Assembly (NCBI GenBank): GCA_964396965.1
Contig: CAYNGD010000011.1
Coordinates: 1 to 56,212 of the forward strand
DNA length: 56,212 nt
DNA from: JABMRW01 sp964396965
Lineage (GTDB): Bacteria; Chloroflexota; Dehalococcoidia; Dehalococcoidales; BS750m-G39
Reading direction: 5' to 3'
Under the pieces are notes generated by a model. The model searched no databases and was not told where the DNA came from. It saw only the letters and a program-made list of their open reading frames with translations. The number at the start of each line of letters is the position of its first letter. Position 1 is the stretch's first letter. The position numbers and the translations under genes were made by a program. Positions 23,869 to 32,041 of the stretch are shown here, piece by piece.

Positions 23869-24048
23869 TCACCTCCTGCCATTTGGCTTCGTTAGCTGGC
23901 GGATTAAGCGGCTCGCTTCCAGCCTGTTGCTAGGCTGCTCCTCCAGTGGCTCAGTAATTCCTTTAGCACGGCAGAGTCTTGCTATGGTCCTGGTCTGTTT
24001 GACTGTTGGCGGTAGGTTCCAGGTACTATCTGGCGCTATCATCTTCAT
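23869..24048 (-). CDS. 59-residue helical protein
   Basis: Complete reading frame with GAAGG six bases before ATG. The segment VKQTRTIARLCRAKGITEPL...NRLEASRLIRQLTKP resembles a small helical motif common in phage and plasmid proteins (a helix, then 'EASxLIxxL'). Function unknown, but the motif and ribosome site argue for a real gene. Confidence 0.6.
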   Translation of the reverse strand: MKMIAPDSTWNLPPTVKQTRTIARLCRAKGITEPLEEQPSNRLEASRLIRQLTKPNGRR

Positions 24049-24063
24049 TGGCTACCTTCACAC

Positions 24064-24348
24064 TCAATATTCCTCTGGGAAAAGAACGGTAGTCACCGAC
24101 CTGTCGGCCTCGGTGATAATCCAGATTTTCGGCAGGCCGTTGTTCTCGTAGACTGAAAAAAGCCTCAGCTGCTTGCCCAGGGCAAACTCGTTTTCCCGCC
24201 TGTCCTGGTCGCTCAGGTCGCCCCAGTCGCCCTGTGAGTGACGCTCAAGGCTCTTCCGTACGAACTTGGCGAAGGCTTCGTCGGAGGATGCCCGCTCCAT
24301 AACGCCGGCGGTGGTAACGAGATGCCCCATTGAGAACTTCTCCTCCAT
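24064..24348 (-). CDS. Widespread plasmid/mobile-element protein
   Basis: 94 residues matching a small protein common on plasmids and integrative elements: GHLVTTAGVMERASSDEAFA, RHSQGDWGDLSDQDRRENEF, RLFSVYENN, then IWIITEADRSVTTVLFPEEY. Often mislabelled as a restriction subunit; actual function unknown. AGGAGG-type site upstream. Confidence 0.8.
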   Translation of the reverse strand: MEEKFSMGHLVTTAGVMERASSDEAFAKFVRKSLERHSQGDWGDLSDQDRRENEFALGKQLRLFSVYENNGLPKIWIITEADRSVTTVLFPEEY

Positions 24349-24403
24349 CGCTTCAACCTCCTTCTCCTGCGTTCAAGAGGGGGGATAAACGGTGATATAA
24401 AAT

Positions 24404-24461
24404 AACCGCCCTGAACGGGCGGTTTGATAGCACAAAGACACCCCAGTAACGGGGTGTCTTT
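24404..24461. terminator. Two adjacent hairpins
   Basis: AACCGCCC/GGGCGGTT (24404-24424) and an 11-bp perfect stem AAAGACACCCC/GGGGTGTCTTT (24434-24461). On the minus strand the pair is followed by ATTTTATAT, so leftward transcription of the upstream genes likely ends here. Confidence 0.75.
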
Positions 24462-24482
24462 CCCTTCTTCGCCTATTTTTGC

Positions 24483-25007
24483 CTAGTGATTTAGATAATG
24501 CCTTACCGCTTCACTACACACTAGCCAAACTTCTCTCTTATATTCGGGGGGCAGGGGCTTGCCGTATCTGATAGCTTTCCGTTTTCGGTTTTTGCTAATG
24601 CCTTTGAGAGTGTCCCCCAAGTCAATAAATAGGTTAGCATAACTGCTAGACACCCGAACTTTGGCAAAGGGGGTGAGGGTTATACCGCTAACCCCCACGC
24701 CGACTAGATAGAAAACGGGCTGATTGCCAAAAAAGATGTCACGGCTGATGTTATTAAACTGCCCACGGATGGGGTAACGCCTCTCGCCTAGACTGTGTAG
24801 CCGTTGTTGCTCGGCTTTCCATTCGGCGGTATCTTTAGCCCTGTCATCGGCTTTCCAGTCGGCCACTATGCCCTTGATACGGGCTTCATAGTCGGGGTGG
24901 TAAAGCTCTCCAGTGATTAAGTCAACTCTCCAGCCCCTTTGCTGAAAGTAGTCCAGTAGAATTTTGGCTAGGTGTAGTTGGCGGATGGCCGTTTGCCAAT
25001 TTGCCAT
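24483..25007 (-). CDS. Hypothetical protein
   Basis: 174 residues from the ATG preceded by GAGGTG. GWRVDLITGELYHPDYEARI and a basic KNRKRKAIRYGKPLPP segment. No family recognised. One arm of a 30-bp inverted repeat lies just upstream of its start. Confidence 0.6.
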   Translation of the reverse strand: MANWQTAIRQLHLAKILLDYFQQRGWRVDLITGELYHPDYEARIKGIVADWKADDRAKDTAEWKAEQQRLHSLGERRYPIRGQFNNISRDIFFGNQPVFYLVGVGVSGITLTPFAKVRVSSSYANLFIDLGDTLKGISKNRKRKAIRYGKPLPPEYKREVWLVCSEAVRHYLNH

Positions 25008-25025
25008 TTTACACCTCACTTTCAG

Positions 25026-25055
25026 CCTTGTGTGCGGTTGGGCGTGTCATACGCT
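25026..25055. repeat. Inverted repeat, left arm (30 bp)
   Basis: Matches the complement of 25588-25617 at 29 of 30 positions (core TGTGCGGTTGGG). The two arms bracket one gene exactly. Confidence 0.9.
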
Positions 25056-25062
25056 AGTGTTT

Positions 25063-25563
25063 TTACGCCGTGACGGCGGTTTTCTCCTGTCGGGGGGGTG
25101 TGGTGGCCTCGGCTCTCGCTTCGGCTAAAGACTTCTCCATAGCTTCGGCGATAGCCTTGTCCAAATTGGCTCGGTCTTTGGCGATGATGGGGTGGCCAGC
25201 CTTTACCGCCTTTTTCTGGAGAGCCTCAAAGCCGTTGGCATTGTTCTCCCTTACCTGTTCGGCATAGCTCACCAGATTGGCGACAAAGTTTTCCCTGACC
25301 ATCTTCACGCTGTCGGCGATGGGCTTGGCTACCTTAATAACCGCCCTGCCTGACTTGCTGAATTTAACCGAGCCGTCTTGATTGTAGGCAAGTCGCAGGG
25401 GTGCGCCGAGTGCGTCTAGCGGGATAGCGGTATCACCCTGAAGGTTGGTGGCCGTGAAGAACGGTTGCCACACACTCTCAAGGGGAATAGACCATACCCG
25501 CCTTTCAGCGGACTTTTTCCCGTTCGGGGTCAACAGTGACTTGATATAGTTAGGTGTATCCAT
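25063..25563 (-). CDS. Hypothetical protein between inverted repeats
   Basis: 166 residues from the ATG that follows AGGAG. Contains WSIPLESVWQPFFTATNLQG and LGAPLRLAYNQDGSVKFSKS, then an Ala/Glu-rich helical tail. Not recognised. It is the only gene inside the 592-bp segment bounded by the 30-bp inverted repeats, so it could be flipped if those are recombination sites. Confidence 0.6.
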   Translation of the reverse strand: MDTPNYIKSLLTPNGKKSAERRVWSIPLESVWQPFFTATNLQGDTAIPLDALGAPLRLAYNQDGSVKFSKSGRAVIKVAKPIADSVKMVRENFVANLVSYAEQVRENNANGFEALQKKAVKAGHPIIAKDRANLDKAIAEAMEKSLAEARAEATTPPRQEKTAVTA

Positions 25564-25587
25564 TCGCTTTACTCCTGTTTTAGATTT

Positions 25588-25617
25588 AGCGTATGACACA
25601 CCCAACCGCACACAAGG
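25588..25617. repeat. Inverted repeat, right arm (30 bp)
   Basis: Partner of the arm at 25026-25055; sits 25 bases before the start codon of the enclosed gene. Confidence 0.9.
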
Positions 25618-26009
25618 GGCGATATAGACGGCTAACCGTTGCCTTTCGTAGCTACCTACATTAATAGGTAGTGGTCAAACTATTCGGCGTCCGATATGAC
25701 GGCGGTCATTGTCCCGATTGCTAGGCTGGTGGCCTAGCTTCAGTAGCCGTATTCTGTAAAGGTGCTTGCTCGTTTGAGCTTACAATATCAGCATCGCACA
25801 AAAAGGCTTTTTATAAAATTAAAGAAAGAAGCTAAATTATCCTCTCTCTCCGCCAGAGGGAGAGCTTTATTAAGAGATTAACAAAAGGTAACCGTGGGAT
25901 TTCCAGTGGCGCAAGGATAGGTTGGTGGAAAAGCCTGTGGGCCAGACGCACTGTAGTCAAAATCTAGCTAGTGAAAGGACGATTTGCAATGTTTGTACTT
26001 AGAAGGGGG
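25618..26009. other. 390-bp intergenic region, possibly structured
   Basis: No gene on either strand. It contains a dyad GTAGCTACCTAC/TAATAGGTAG, a hairpin CTCTCTC/GGGAGAG near 25843-25866, and an AT-rich run before it. It separates two leftward gene groups and probably holds the promoter of the 25.0-25.6 kb genes; a structured RNA is possible but no known class was recognised. Confidence 0.35.
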
Positions 26010-26597
26010 TTAAGACAGCCTTCCCTTAGCATATGCCGGGGGTGGGCTGTGGTGCCGGAAGAATGTCTCCGGGTAAAGGACAAACAGGGGGTTGGACCAC
26101 TCAGCATCTGGGGCCTCTCTCCCCTTTTTGGTTAGTCGATAGTAGGTGCGTAGCTTCCCCGCCGGATTGCGGATCTCCCCTGTCTTGCTATCTATTTGCT
26201 GTGCGGCTGACGCCTCAGTCTCTTTGGTTTCTTCCACCCAATCGAGCCTCTTAAGCATCCCGAAATAGACCAGGAAGGAGTGGTAGCGCATCCTGGTATA
26301 TTTGTGGGGCACCTTTTTGAGCTCAGACTCATATACACTAGCAGCCTCTTCCTCTGTGAAAGCGGGGAGGCCTTTTCTTATTCGTGCTTCCTCCAGACGT
26401 TCTGCTCTATCCCTGGCAATGGCTCTTGCCAGGGCGGATTTGTATTGGTAGTTGATATCGGCCTGTGGAGCGCCCCTGTCTGGGTCGATCGCCGGGGCTC
26501 CTTCAGGACCATGGCCGAGAAGAAATTCGCGGATGAACCAGGCACAGCCGAAGGGGCGAAGGAACCCACCGCGTTCAGGTCGAACTGCAGTCACCAC
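26010..26597 (-). CDS. Hypothetical protein, possible winged-helix fold
   Basis: 195 residues. RMRYHSFLVYFGMLKRLDWVEE and LRTYYRLTKKGREAPDAEW read like the recognition helix and wing of a winged-helix protein ('YYRLTKKG'). Starts two bases before the upstream stop. May be a regulator of the surface-protein genes. Confidence 0.55.
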   Translation of the reverse strand: MVTAVRPERGGFLRPFGCAWFIREFLLGHGPEGAPAIDPDRGAPQADINYQYKSALARAIARDRAERLEEARIRKGLPAFTEEEAASVYESELKKVPHKYTRMRYHSFLVYFGMLKRLDWVEETKETEASAAQQIDSKTGEIRNPAGKLRTYYRLTKKGREAPDAEWSNPLFVLYPETFFRHHSPPPAYAKGRLS

Positions 26598-26599
26598 AA

Positions 26600-26995
26600 C
26601 TATTCTCCTAGTTTCCTTTTCAATAGGCGCTCAAAGTCAGGCCACCACCTCATCTCAAATTCCCCAGCTTCAACTTCATAGGGGTTGTCGGTATATCCAT
26701 AGTCTTCAATATATCGATCATATTTCCGGTCAAATTCTTCGGCTCCGTCGCGTAATGTCTGATAGTGGTGCTCCAGCTCGTGAAGGATACGGCTTATGCT
26801 ATAGACGATATCGGGTGACAAGACTATCCGGTCCTTGGCCGCTGAGTAACGGGCAGCCGTTGTATCATCACCGGTTTCCTTTATATATTCCTCTCTATTA
26901 TAGAGGTCTACCCTGGCCGGCTTACCCAAGCCTTTCTGTGAGCAAAACTCGGCAAGCAGGCCCCGTAAACGGTTTGTGCCAAGCTCTATTATCAC
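26600..26995 (-). CDS. Minimal HEXXH metallopeptidase-like protein
   Basis: 131 residues with HELEHHYQ (HExxH zinc motif) in the middle and a downstream NPYEVEAGEFEMRWW, where a Glu could be the third ligand of a gluzincin-type site. No signal peptide or membrane segment. Coupled by ATGA overlap to the DUF192-ferritin-like gene. Confidence 0.65.
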   Translation of the reverse strand: MIIELGTNRLRGLLAEFCSQKGLGKPARVDLYNREEYIKETGDDTTAARYSAAKDRIVLSPDIVYSISRILHELEHHYQTLRDGAEEFDRKYDRYIEDYGYTDNPYEVEAGEFEMRWWPDFERLLKRKLGE

Positions 26996-28170
26996 TGGAC
27001 GTAGCCCGTTTCACTATGAATTTTGATAACCTCGTCTGATTTTAGCCCCAAGAACTCAATTAACTTTCTTGTTTGCTCTTCATTATGGTCCTCATCTGGA
27101 GATACTCCCTTAGAGTGATGCGCCACCCCCCCAACCAAAACTTCGAGCCTATATTTGAACTCCTTATAATGGCCGTCTTCCTCTCCAGCGATATGCTCCC
27201 ACAGTTTGGCACTGATCTCATCGCCGTGGGTCCTGGCATACTCGGCTCTACGCCGATACCAGTCAGCAGCCATACGCTCTTCTTCCATACTATCCTCGAG
27301 GCCGTCAGCAACACTCTTTGGCTCCTGATAGGGAATCCCCTCAAGTGGCGAGGAGTGATGACTACCTATAAGAGAGAGCTTCTCTTTCAATTCCGTAAGG
27401 TCAGTTGCTATAATCTCGTTCCCCTCAGCGTCTTTGAACCAGTACCTGGGGGTAGCATATTCACTTTCCCAACCCTTGGCCAATCTCAAGAACTCGATAC
27501 CGCCCCCGGCTTGTCTTGCTATCTCTCTACCGCTATTCTCAAGGGTAGTTTTCTTTTGCTGAAGCTCCTCCGCCTCGCTTGGTTTAGCTGGAGCCACTGC
27601 TGTTGGTGCCTTACCCTCTGTTGGCTTAGGAGGAGCTAACAGAGGCTTGGCTCCGCTGATAGGCTTATATCCTGCTGGTATCCCGGGACGCTCTTTTGGC
27701 TTCTCAAACATCCGACTTACCACCCTGTTCCCGATGAACGCGAAGAAACCCATCACTAGAAGGGGTAAAAAGGCCTCTATAATACTCCCAAAGTCAAAGG
27801 CAGCTGCTGCCGCCGGGGTATATCCTGTGATGCTAACGCTATTCCCGGCCGCTATTCCCTGAGTCTCGCCGGCATTGACCTCCATAAAGAATCTCACCGG
27901 GGTGTTCTCGGTGAGTATTTGACCCGGGGCAACATTTCGGATTACATCCACCACCTGCAGGCTGCTAGAGATAAAGACGATATCAAGGTTAAAGAGCATC
28001 GGCACGGTGGTGACAGACACCGCCTGGTCACCACCAAGGTCAAAAAGCATACCACTGCCGGCGGGTATCGAGGCTAGCCCGCCCAGTCCGGCTTGAAGCT
28101 CAGCCGGCGTCGTGGCGACGCTTATCGACCACTGCTTACCGTTTATGGTTATTGTTGCTTGTCCAGACAT
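26992..28170 (-). CDS. DUF192 - membrane segment - ferritin-like fusion
   Basis: 392 residues. Residues 1-115 are a DUF192 domain (GSGMLFDLGGDQAVSV, VPMLFNLDIVFI, GETQGIAAGNSVSI). Then SIIEAFLPLLVMGFFAFIGN (about 128-150) is a membrane segment, followed by a Pro/Ala-rich linker and a C-terminal four-helix ferritin/rubrerythrin-like part (EEERMAADWYRRRAEYARTH, LWEHIAGEEDGHYKEF) with Glu and His metal ligands. A rare combination; suggests a membrane-anchored metal-binding or oxidant-handling protein of the particle. Confidence 0.8.
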   Translation of the reverse strand: MSGQATITINGKQWSISVATTPAELQAGLGGLASIPAGSGMLFDLGGDQAVSVTTVPMLFNLDIVFISSSLQVVDVIRNVAPGQILTENTPVRFFMEVNAGETQGIAAGNSVSITGYTPAAAAAFDFGSIIEAFLPLLVMGFFAFIGNRVVSRMFEKPKERPGIPAGYKPISGAKPLLAPPKPTEGKAPTAVAPAKPSEAEELQQKKTTLENSGREIARQAGGGIEFLRLAKGWESEYATPRYWFKDAEGNEIIATDLTELKEKLSLIGSHHSSPLEGIPYQEPKSVADGLEDSMEEERMAADWYRRRAEYARTHGDEISAKLWEHIAGEEDGHYKEFKYRLEVLVGGVAHHSKGVSPDEDHNEEQTRKLIEFLGLKSDEVIKIHSETGYVQ

Positions 28171-28182
28171 ATTTTCCTCTCC

Positions 28183-28341
28183 TTAGTTCTCCCGCCAGAG
28201 CTCCTGTAGTTTGGATAAGACTTCCTTCAGGTGGGTGAGTGCTACCTCGCGTTCGCCCACCGCAATCCTGATGTCAATAATCGCCTTCATGTTCTCGGCC
28301 TTTATCCTCTCCCTCTCATCTACAGTCGGCATTTCAGACAC
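28183..28341 (-). CDS. 52-residue helical protein
   Basis: Starts at a GTG preceded by AGAGG (an ATG at 28332 is the alternative, 49 residues). Charged helix: DERERIKAENMKAIIDIRIA, VALTHLKEVLSKLQELWREN. Predicted short coiled coil; fills the gap between two structural-type genes. Confidence 0.55.
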   Translation of the reverse strand: MSEMPTVDERERIKAENMKAIIDIRIAVGEREVALTHLKEVLSKLQELWREN

Positions 28342-28361
28342 TTTGCCTCTAGTTACCTTTG

Positions 28362-29033
28362 TTAGATCATATTGACAGCCATCATCTTTGATGCCTTGTT
28401 ACCCCAAGCACCTTTGGGTGCCGCCGCTGGCCGTATCGCTACGGTGTTGGCGCACCAGCTTGCGGAGCCGTTAATCGTAAAGGTCCCGGGGTTTAGATAC
28501 GAGCCGTGGTAATTCTCTTGGGCAGAGCCAATATTTCCAAGGTACTGGCTGTAGGTCGGCTCATTGATAAAGCTCCCGAACCCAGACGGGGCGGCTGTGA
28601 CATATGCAGCAGCCCCGCAGACCGCAATCCATAGGATATCCTGCGCCCCCCAACCCGGGGAGCAGCTTGGCGGGTCGGGGTTGGTGTTGGTACCGGTGGC
28701 AAGAGTTCCACATGTCGGAGCTCCTGAGTACCCGGTAATTCTGTAACTGGTGTGGGCAGTGGGTTCAGAAGCACTGGTAGTTACGGCTATGGTACTACCT
28801 TCTGTCCCGTCTGCTACACGGTAGTAACAGACTAGAGTTTGCCCATAGGTGCCACTATTTCCGTCAAAAAGTTTCGTCCACCCACTCGGGAAGGTTACAG
28901 TGAGATTTGTGTAGGAGTCGAAGAAAACTATCAAAAGGTCGCCTGCAACTATTCCACTCGGCAGGTTTACCGTGTGGCTAGTCCCTGTACCGTCATACCC
29001 GCCGTTGGTAGCTGCAACAGTAGGAAATGCCAT
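28362..29033 (-). CDS. Beta-rich surface/particle protein
   Basis: 223 residues, Thr/Ser/Gly-rich beta pattern (GTSHTVNLPSGIVAGDLLIV, FPSGWTKLFDGNSGTYGQTL, VAIRPAAAP). This pattern is common in phage tail and receptor-binding proteins. No signal peptide, so it reaches the outside in the particle or by lysis if extracellular. Confidence 0.65.
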   Translation of the reverse strand: MAFPTVAATNGGYDGTGTSHTVNLPSGIVAGDLLIVFFDSYTNLTVTFPSGWTKLFDGNSGTYGQTLVCYYRVADGTEGSTIAVTTSASEPTAHTSYRITGYSGAPTCGTLATGTNTNPDPPSCSPGWGAQDILWIAVCGAAAYVTAAPSGFGSFINEPTYSQYLGNIGSAQENYHGSYLNPGTFTINGSASWCANTVAIRPAAAPKGAWGNKASKMMAVNMI

Positions 29034-29049
29034 CTAGCTTCTCATCTCC

Positions 29050-29934
29050 TTAACTACCCAGGGTGAAGTAAACCCTCAGCCCGGTAAATATGTCATAAAG
29101 GGTAAGACTTGCGGCTGTCACCACCAGCGCATCAGTCCTGTTTGTCTGGTTGGACTGGACGTTAACGGTGACATTATCGCTAGTTATCTTGCTGGAAAGG
29201 TTAGCGTCGCCAACAATAGCGTCCCCGCCCTCGGTAGAACTAGCACCAGTGGAAAGCTGGCCACTGGCGAAAGTAATGGCAACAATGTCGTCAGTCCCCC
29301 AGGCTCTCGTTGATAGCTTAACCCGTATCGTCTTTGAGGCGGCGCTGATGGCGTTTGTTGCTCCTGAAGAATCTACCTGTTTACGCCACTTAAATAGCAG
29401 GTAAACAGCCTGAATTACCACCCCAGATGGGAGGAAGCCGGAGGGCAGGACAACGTCAGAGAAGCTCAGGTCACCAGCGGTGTTTGTGATAGCCAGGCTT
29501 GCTATCGGCGTATGGCACCACTGGTCTTTGAAGTGAAGCACCCTACCAGTCCTGTTGTAGAGGTTGTCGAGGTATCCTATCCTGGCGGCCGTTAGTGTTG
29601 AAAGGTCGGGGATATTTAGCAGCTGGGCGTTGTTTATATTATCGAGATACCCTGCCCTGGCCGCGGTAAACTGTAGCAGCCCAGCCTGATTGACGTTGTC
29701 CAGGTATCCGATACGGGCAGCAGTTAAGGTGCTTAGATTAGGTACATTTAGAAGCTGGGCATTATTGATATTGTCGAGATACCCAACTCTAGCTGCGCTT
29801 ATGGCCGGTAGGGTAGACAGATTGGCGTTATTGATGTTATCGAGGTATCCTGCCCTGGCAGCCGTGAGCTTATTGGCAAGAGCTGTCGCCCCCTCGTAGC
29901 CAAGGTATGTTTTTAGAGTCGCTAGCCAGTCCAT
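29050..29934 (-). CDS. Fibre-like protein with five AAR-GYLDN repeats
   Basis: 294 residues. Residues 20-145 hold five copies of TAARxGYLDNxN spaced 19-26 residues (with NAQLLNVPNLSTL linkers), a repeat seen in phage fibre/spike proteins, probably a triple-stranded stalk. A beta-rich C-terminal head follows (GDLSFSDVVLPSGFLPSGVV). Likely host-attachment or surface fibre. Confidence 0.75.
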   Translation of the reverse strand: MDWLATLKTYLGYEGATALANKLTAARAGYLDNINNANLSTLPAISAARVGYLDNINNAQLLNVPNLSTLTAARIGYLDNVNQAGLLQFTAARAGYLDNINNAQLLNIPDLSTLTAARIGYLDNLYNRTGRVLHFKDQWCHTPIASLAITNTAGDLSFSDVVLPSGFLPSGVVIQAVYLLFKWRKQVDSSGATNAISAASKTIRVKLSTRAWGTDDIVAITFASGQLSTGASSTEGGDAIVGDANLSSKITSDNVTVNVQSNQTNRTDALVVTAASLTLYDIFTGLRVYFTLGS

Positions 29935-30174
29935 TTATTTCCCCATCTTCTGGTTGATATAGGCTACAATGCCCTTCCTCTCCGCTATCGCCAGCAGGAG
30001 AAGCTCTCGCTGGTTTATATGATTTACCCTGGCGCTGATTTCAGCCTCAACCGCCTGAAGCTGCTTATTTAAGTCCTGGATTTCAGCGATATATTTAGCC
30101 TTTTCCTCGGCCAGGGCTAGCTGTCGCTCTCCTTCTGTTTCTGGAGTGGCTTCTGTTTTGTCCTTTTTGACCAT
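29935..30174 (-). CDS. Coiled-coil protein
   Basis: 79 residues; ERQLALAEEKAKYIAEIQDL and KQLQAVEAEISARVNHIN form a long predicted coiled coil. It directly precedes the fibre gene (stop next to start) and may be a fibre chaperone or stalk partner. Confidence 0.6.
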   Translation of the reverse strand: MVKKDKTEATPETEGERQLALAEEKAKYIAEIQDLNKQLQAVEAEISARVNHINQRELLLLAIAERKGIVAYINQKMGK

Positions 30175-30185
30175 TAGCTACCTCC

Positions 30186-31340
30186 TTATGTTGTACTAGC
30201 CCACGAGTATTCTCCGGTAATGGCGTATGGCCCGCCAGCCGAGGCTACCACGGTTACTTTAAGCTGGTCGCCTGCCAGGGTTTCCTTCCCGAACATGTCG
30301 TTGAGTGAGTAATAGTTGGTGAAGGGGTTAACGGCTCCGGCAGTGCCGATAACGAAGCTATCCACCTGAGTCAGCACCCCGTTTACCAACTCGTATAGAT
30401 AAACGGTTACGGTGTTAGCCCCAGGGTCAGCGCACTTGAGCCTAAGGCTTCTCACAAGGTATCTGGTGTTGGCTGCGGCGAGATTGAAAACATTGGTCTC
30501 GCCTGTATTCACGGCATTGATACCGACGGCGACTGCGGGTTGCTCGACAAAGCCATGCAGTCCGCTAGCTAGAAGTTGTAGCATTAAAGAGTATAGCGAA
30601 TTTCCAGCTACGGTATCAGTCTTATTGCCGATGACGTCGCGTTCAAAGGCGTTATTTGCTGAATTTTTAGCGGGTACGTCCAAATCGGCAATAGCTGGGG
30701 CATTTACCAGGTCAGGGTTAACGATGAGAATTTCATCATTTGCAGCTACCGCGACGGTGAAGGCGTTGGTGGTGAAAGTCCCGGTAGCGCTATCGTAGGC
30801 CGTTATCTGCTGCTGCTCACCCTGGGGAGCGCCGGCGCTCCCGTCCCCCTTGCGGTAAACGAAGGCCCAGAATGGGTCGGTGGCGTCACTGAACTTTCCG
30901 GCGCCCTGTCCTGCCAGGGTTGGAATGGTGAACTGGTTCGCTCCCGGGACAGCCGTCACTACCCCGTACTGTATCAGGCCGCTCAGAGAGCCGAACACTT
31001 TTGGGTCATAGACCTGGAGTGGATTAGCAGTATTTATATCACCGCCACCACCAAAGACATCCCTCAGCGCCTGTCTCAAGTCCCCCAGGCCCAAAATCTC
31101 ATAGGCTGAGCCAATAGGGTAACTAGATTGCCATGTACCTCGAATCAGCAGTGTGCTTTTGCCGTTGTCATCCACCACAGCAAACTCACACTGCCCTGTA
31201 GGCCCGGTTACCATAATCAGAAAATTTCTGAAAATAGAATCTGCCCACTGCTTAGTGGAGTCAGAAAGCGCATTACCTCCAGCCTGGATAGGCGAGGTAA
31301 TTGTACCTGTAGATGCGGCTAAAATTAGTTCCTGTGTCAA
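30186..31340 (-). CDS. Beta-rich particle protein
   Basis: 384 residues; LIRGTWQSSYPIGSAYEILG and NNAFERDVIGNKTDTVAGNS, LQLLASGLHG. The 'DVIGNKxDTV' helix is frequent in phage structural proteins. Starts at a TTG that overlaps the recombinase stop (TTGA) and has AAGGAG upstream. Probably a surface or base protein. Confidence 0.65.
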   Translation of the reverse strand: MTQELILAASTGTITSPIQAGGNALSDSTKQWADSIFRNFLIMVTGPTGQCEFAVVDDNGKSTLLIRGTWQSSYPIGSAYEILGLGDLRQALRDVFGGGGDINTANPLQVYDPKVFGSLSGLIQYGVVTAVPGANQFTIPTLAGQGAGKFSDATDPFWAFVYRKGDGSAGAPQGEQQQITAYDSATGTFTTNAFTVAVAANDEILIVNPDLVNAPAIADLDVPAKNSANNAFERDVIGNKTDTVAGNSLYSLMLQLLASGLHGFVEQPAVAVGINAVNTGETNVFNLAAANTRYLVRSLRLKCADPGANTVTVYLYELVNGVLTQVDSFVIGTAGAVNPFTNYYSLNDMFGKETLAGDQLKVTVVASAGGPYAITGEYSWASTT

Positions 31341-32032
31341 GATTCAACTCCTTGAAATTTTAGCTTTTCGTACCACTCCCTTAACTCCTCCCCTGCGATT
31401 TTCCTATATTTAAGTGTAGTCCCAATATTCTGATGTCCCAGGTGTTCCTGAAGAAGCCTCAAACCATCTCCGGAGTCATCCGCCTTAACCGCCATAACAG
31501 CAAAGCTATCCCTTAGCCGGTGTGGGCTGACATGATGCACTTTGCCAGTCTCAGGGTTAACCAGCTTAGGCAGCCCGGCTCTCTCAGCACATTCCTTAAT
31601 AATCTGCCAGGCTCGATTACGATTTATACCAAAAAGGAGCTGCTTACCATCGGATGATACCGGTCCACCCCGGTCAATGTAGTCTCGTATCCTGGTTAAG
31701 GTGTCGGCATCTATGGGAAGGGTTCTCTGCCGGTGATGTTCCTTTTCTTGCGCCACAGCTTTCTCTACTTTGATACCACAACCCGGACAGAACTTGGCTT
31801 TCCTGCTTAGCCTTGTGCCGCAGTCGGGACAGGAGAGGTTTAGGCGCACCTTGAGATGCTCGATGGTGATTGTGCGCTGGTCAAAGTCTATATCAGACAC
31901 AGCAATGCCCAATGCCTCGGAGATACGGCAGCCAAGCCGGGAGAGAATCCTGATCAAGAGCTTATCCCTCAGGTACTCAGCGGCTTCTTCTAATTTTTTA
32001 ACTTCTTCTGGCTCAAGATAGGCTTTTGCCAT
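31337..32032 (-). CDS. Tyrosine recombinase with inserted zinc ribbon
   Basis: 231 residues covering only the catalytic domain: Arg36 (GCRISEALG), H171-x-x-R174 (SPHRLRDSF), H200 (LGHQNIGTT) and Tyr209. The usual N-terminal core-binding domain is missing; instead CPDCGTRL...CPGCG (residues 68-85) inserts a zinc ribbon after the first beta hairpin. It lies within the structural block and is coupled to its neighbour, unlike a standard integrase, so it may resolve multimers or invert a segment. Confidence 0.85.
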   Translation of the reverse strand: MAKAYLEPEEVKKLEEAAEYLRDKLLIRILSRLGCRISEALGIAVSDIDFDQRTITIEHLKVRLNLSCPDCGTRLSRKAKFCPGCGIKVEKAVAQEKEHHRQRTLPIDADTLTRIRDYIDRGGPVSSDGKQLLFGINRNRAWQIIKECAERAGLPKLVNPETGKVHHVSPHRLRDSFAVMAVKADDSGDGLRLLQEHLGHQNIGTTLKYRKIAGEELREWYEKLKFQGVES

Positions 32033-32041
32033 TCCTAACCT

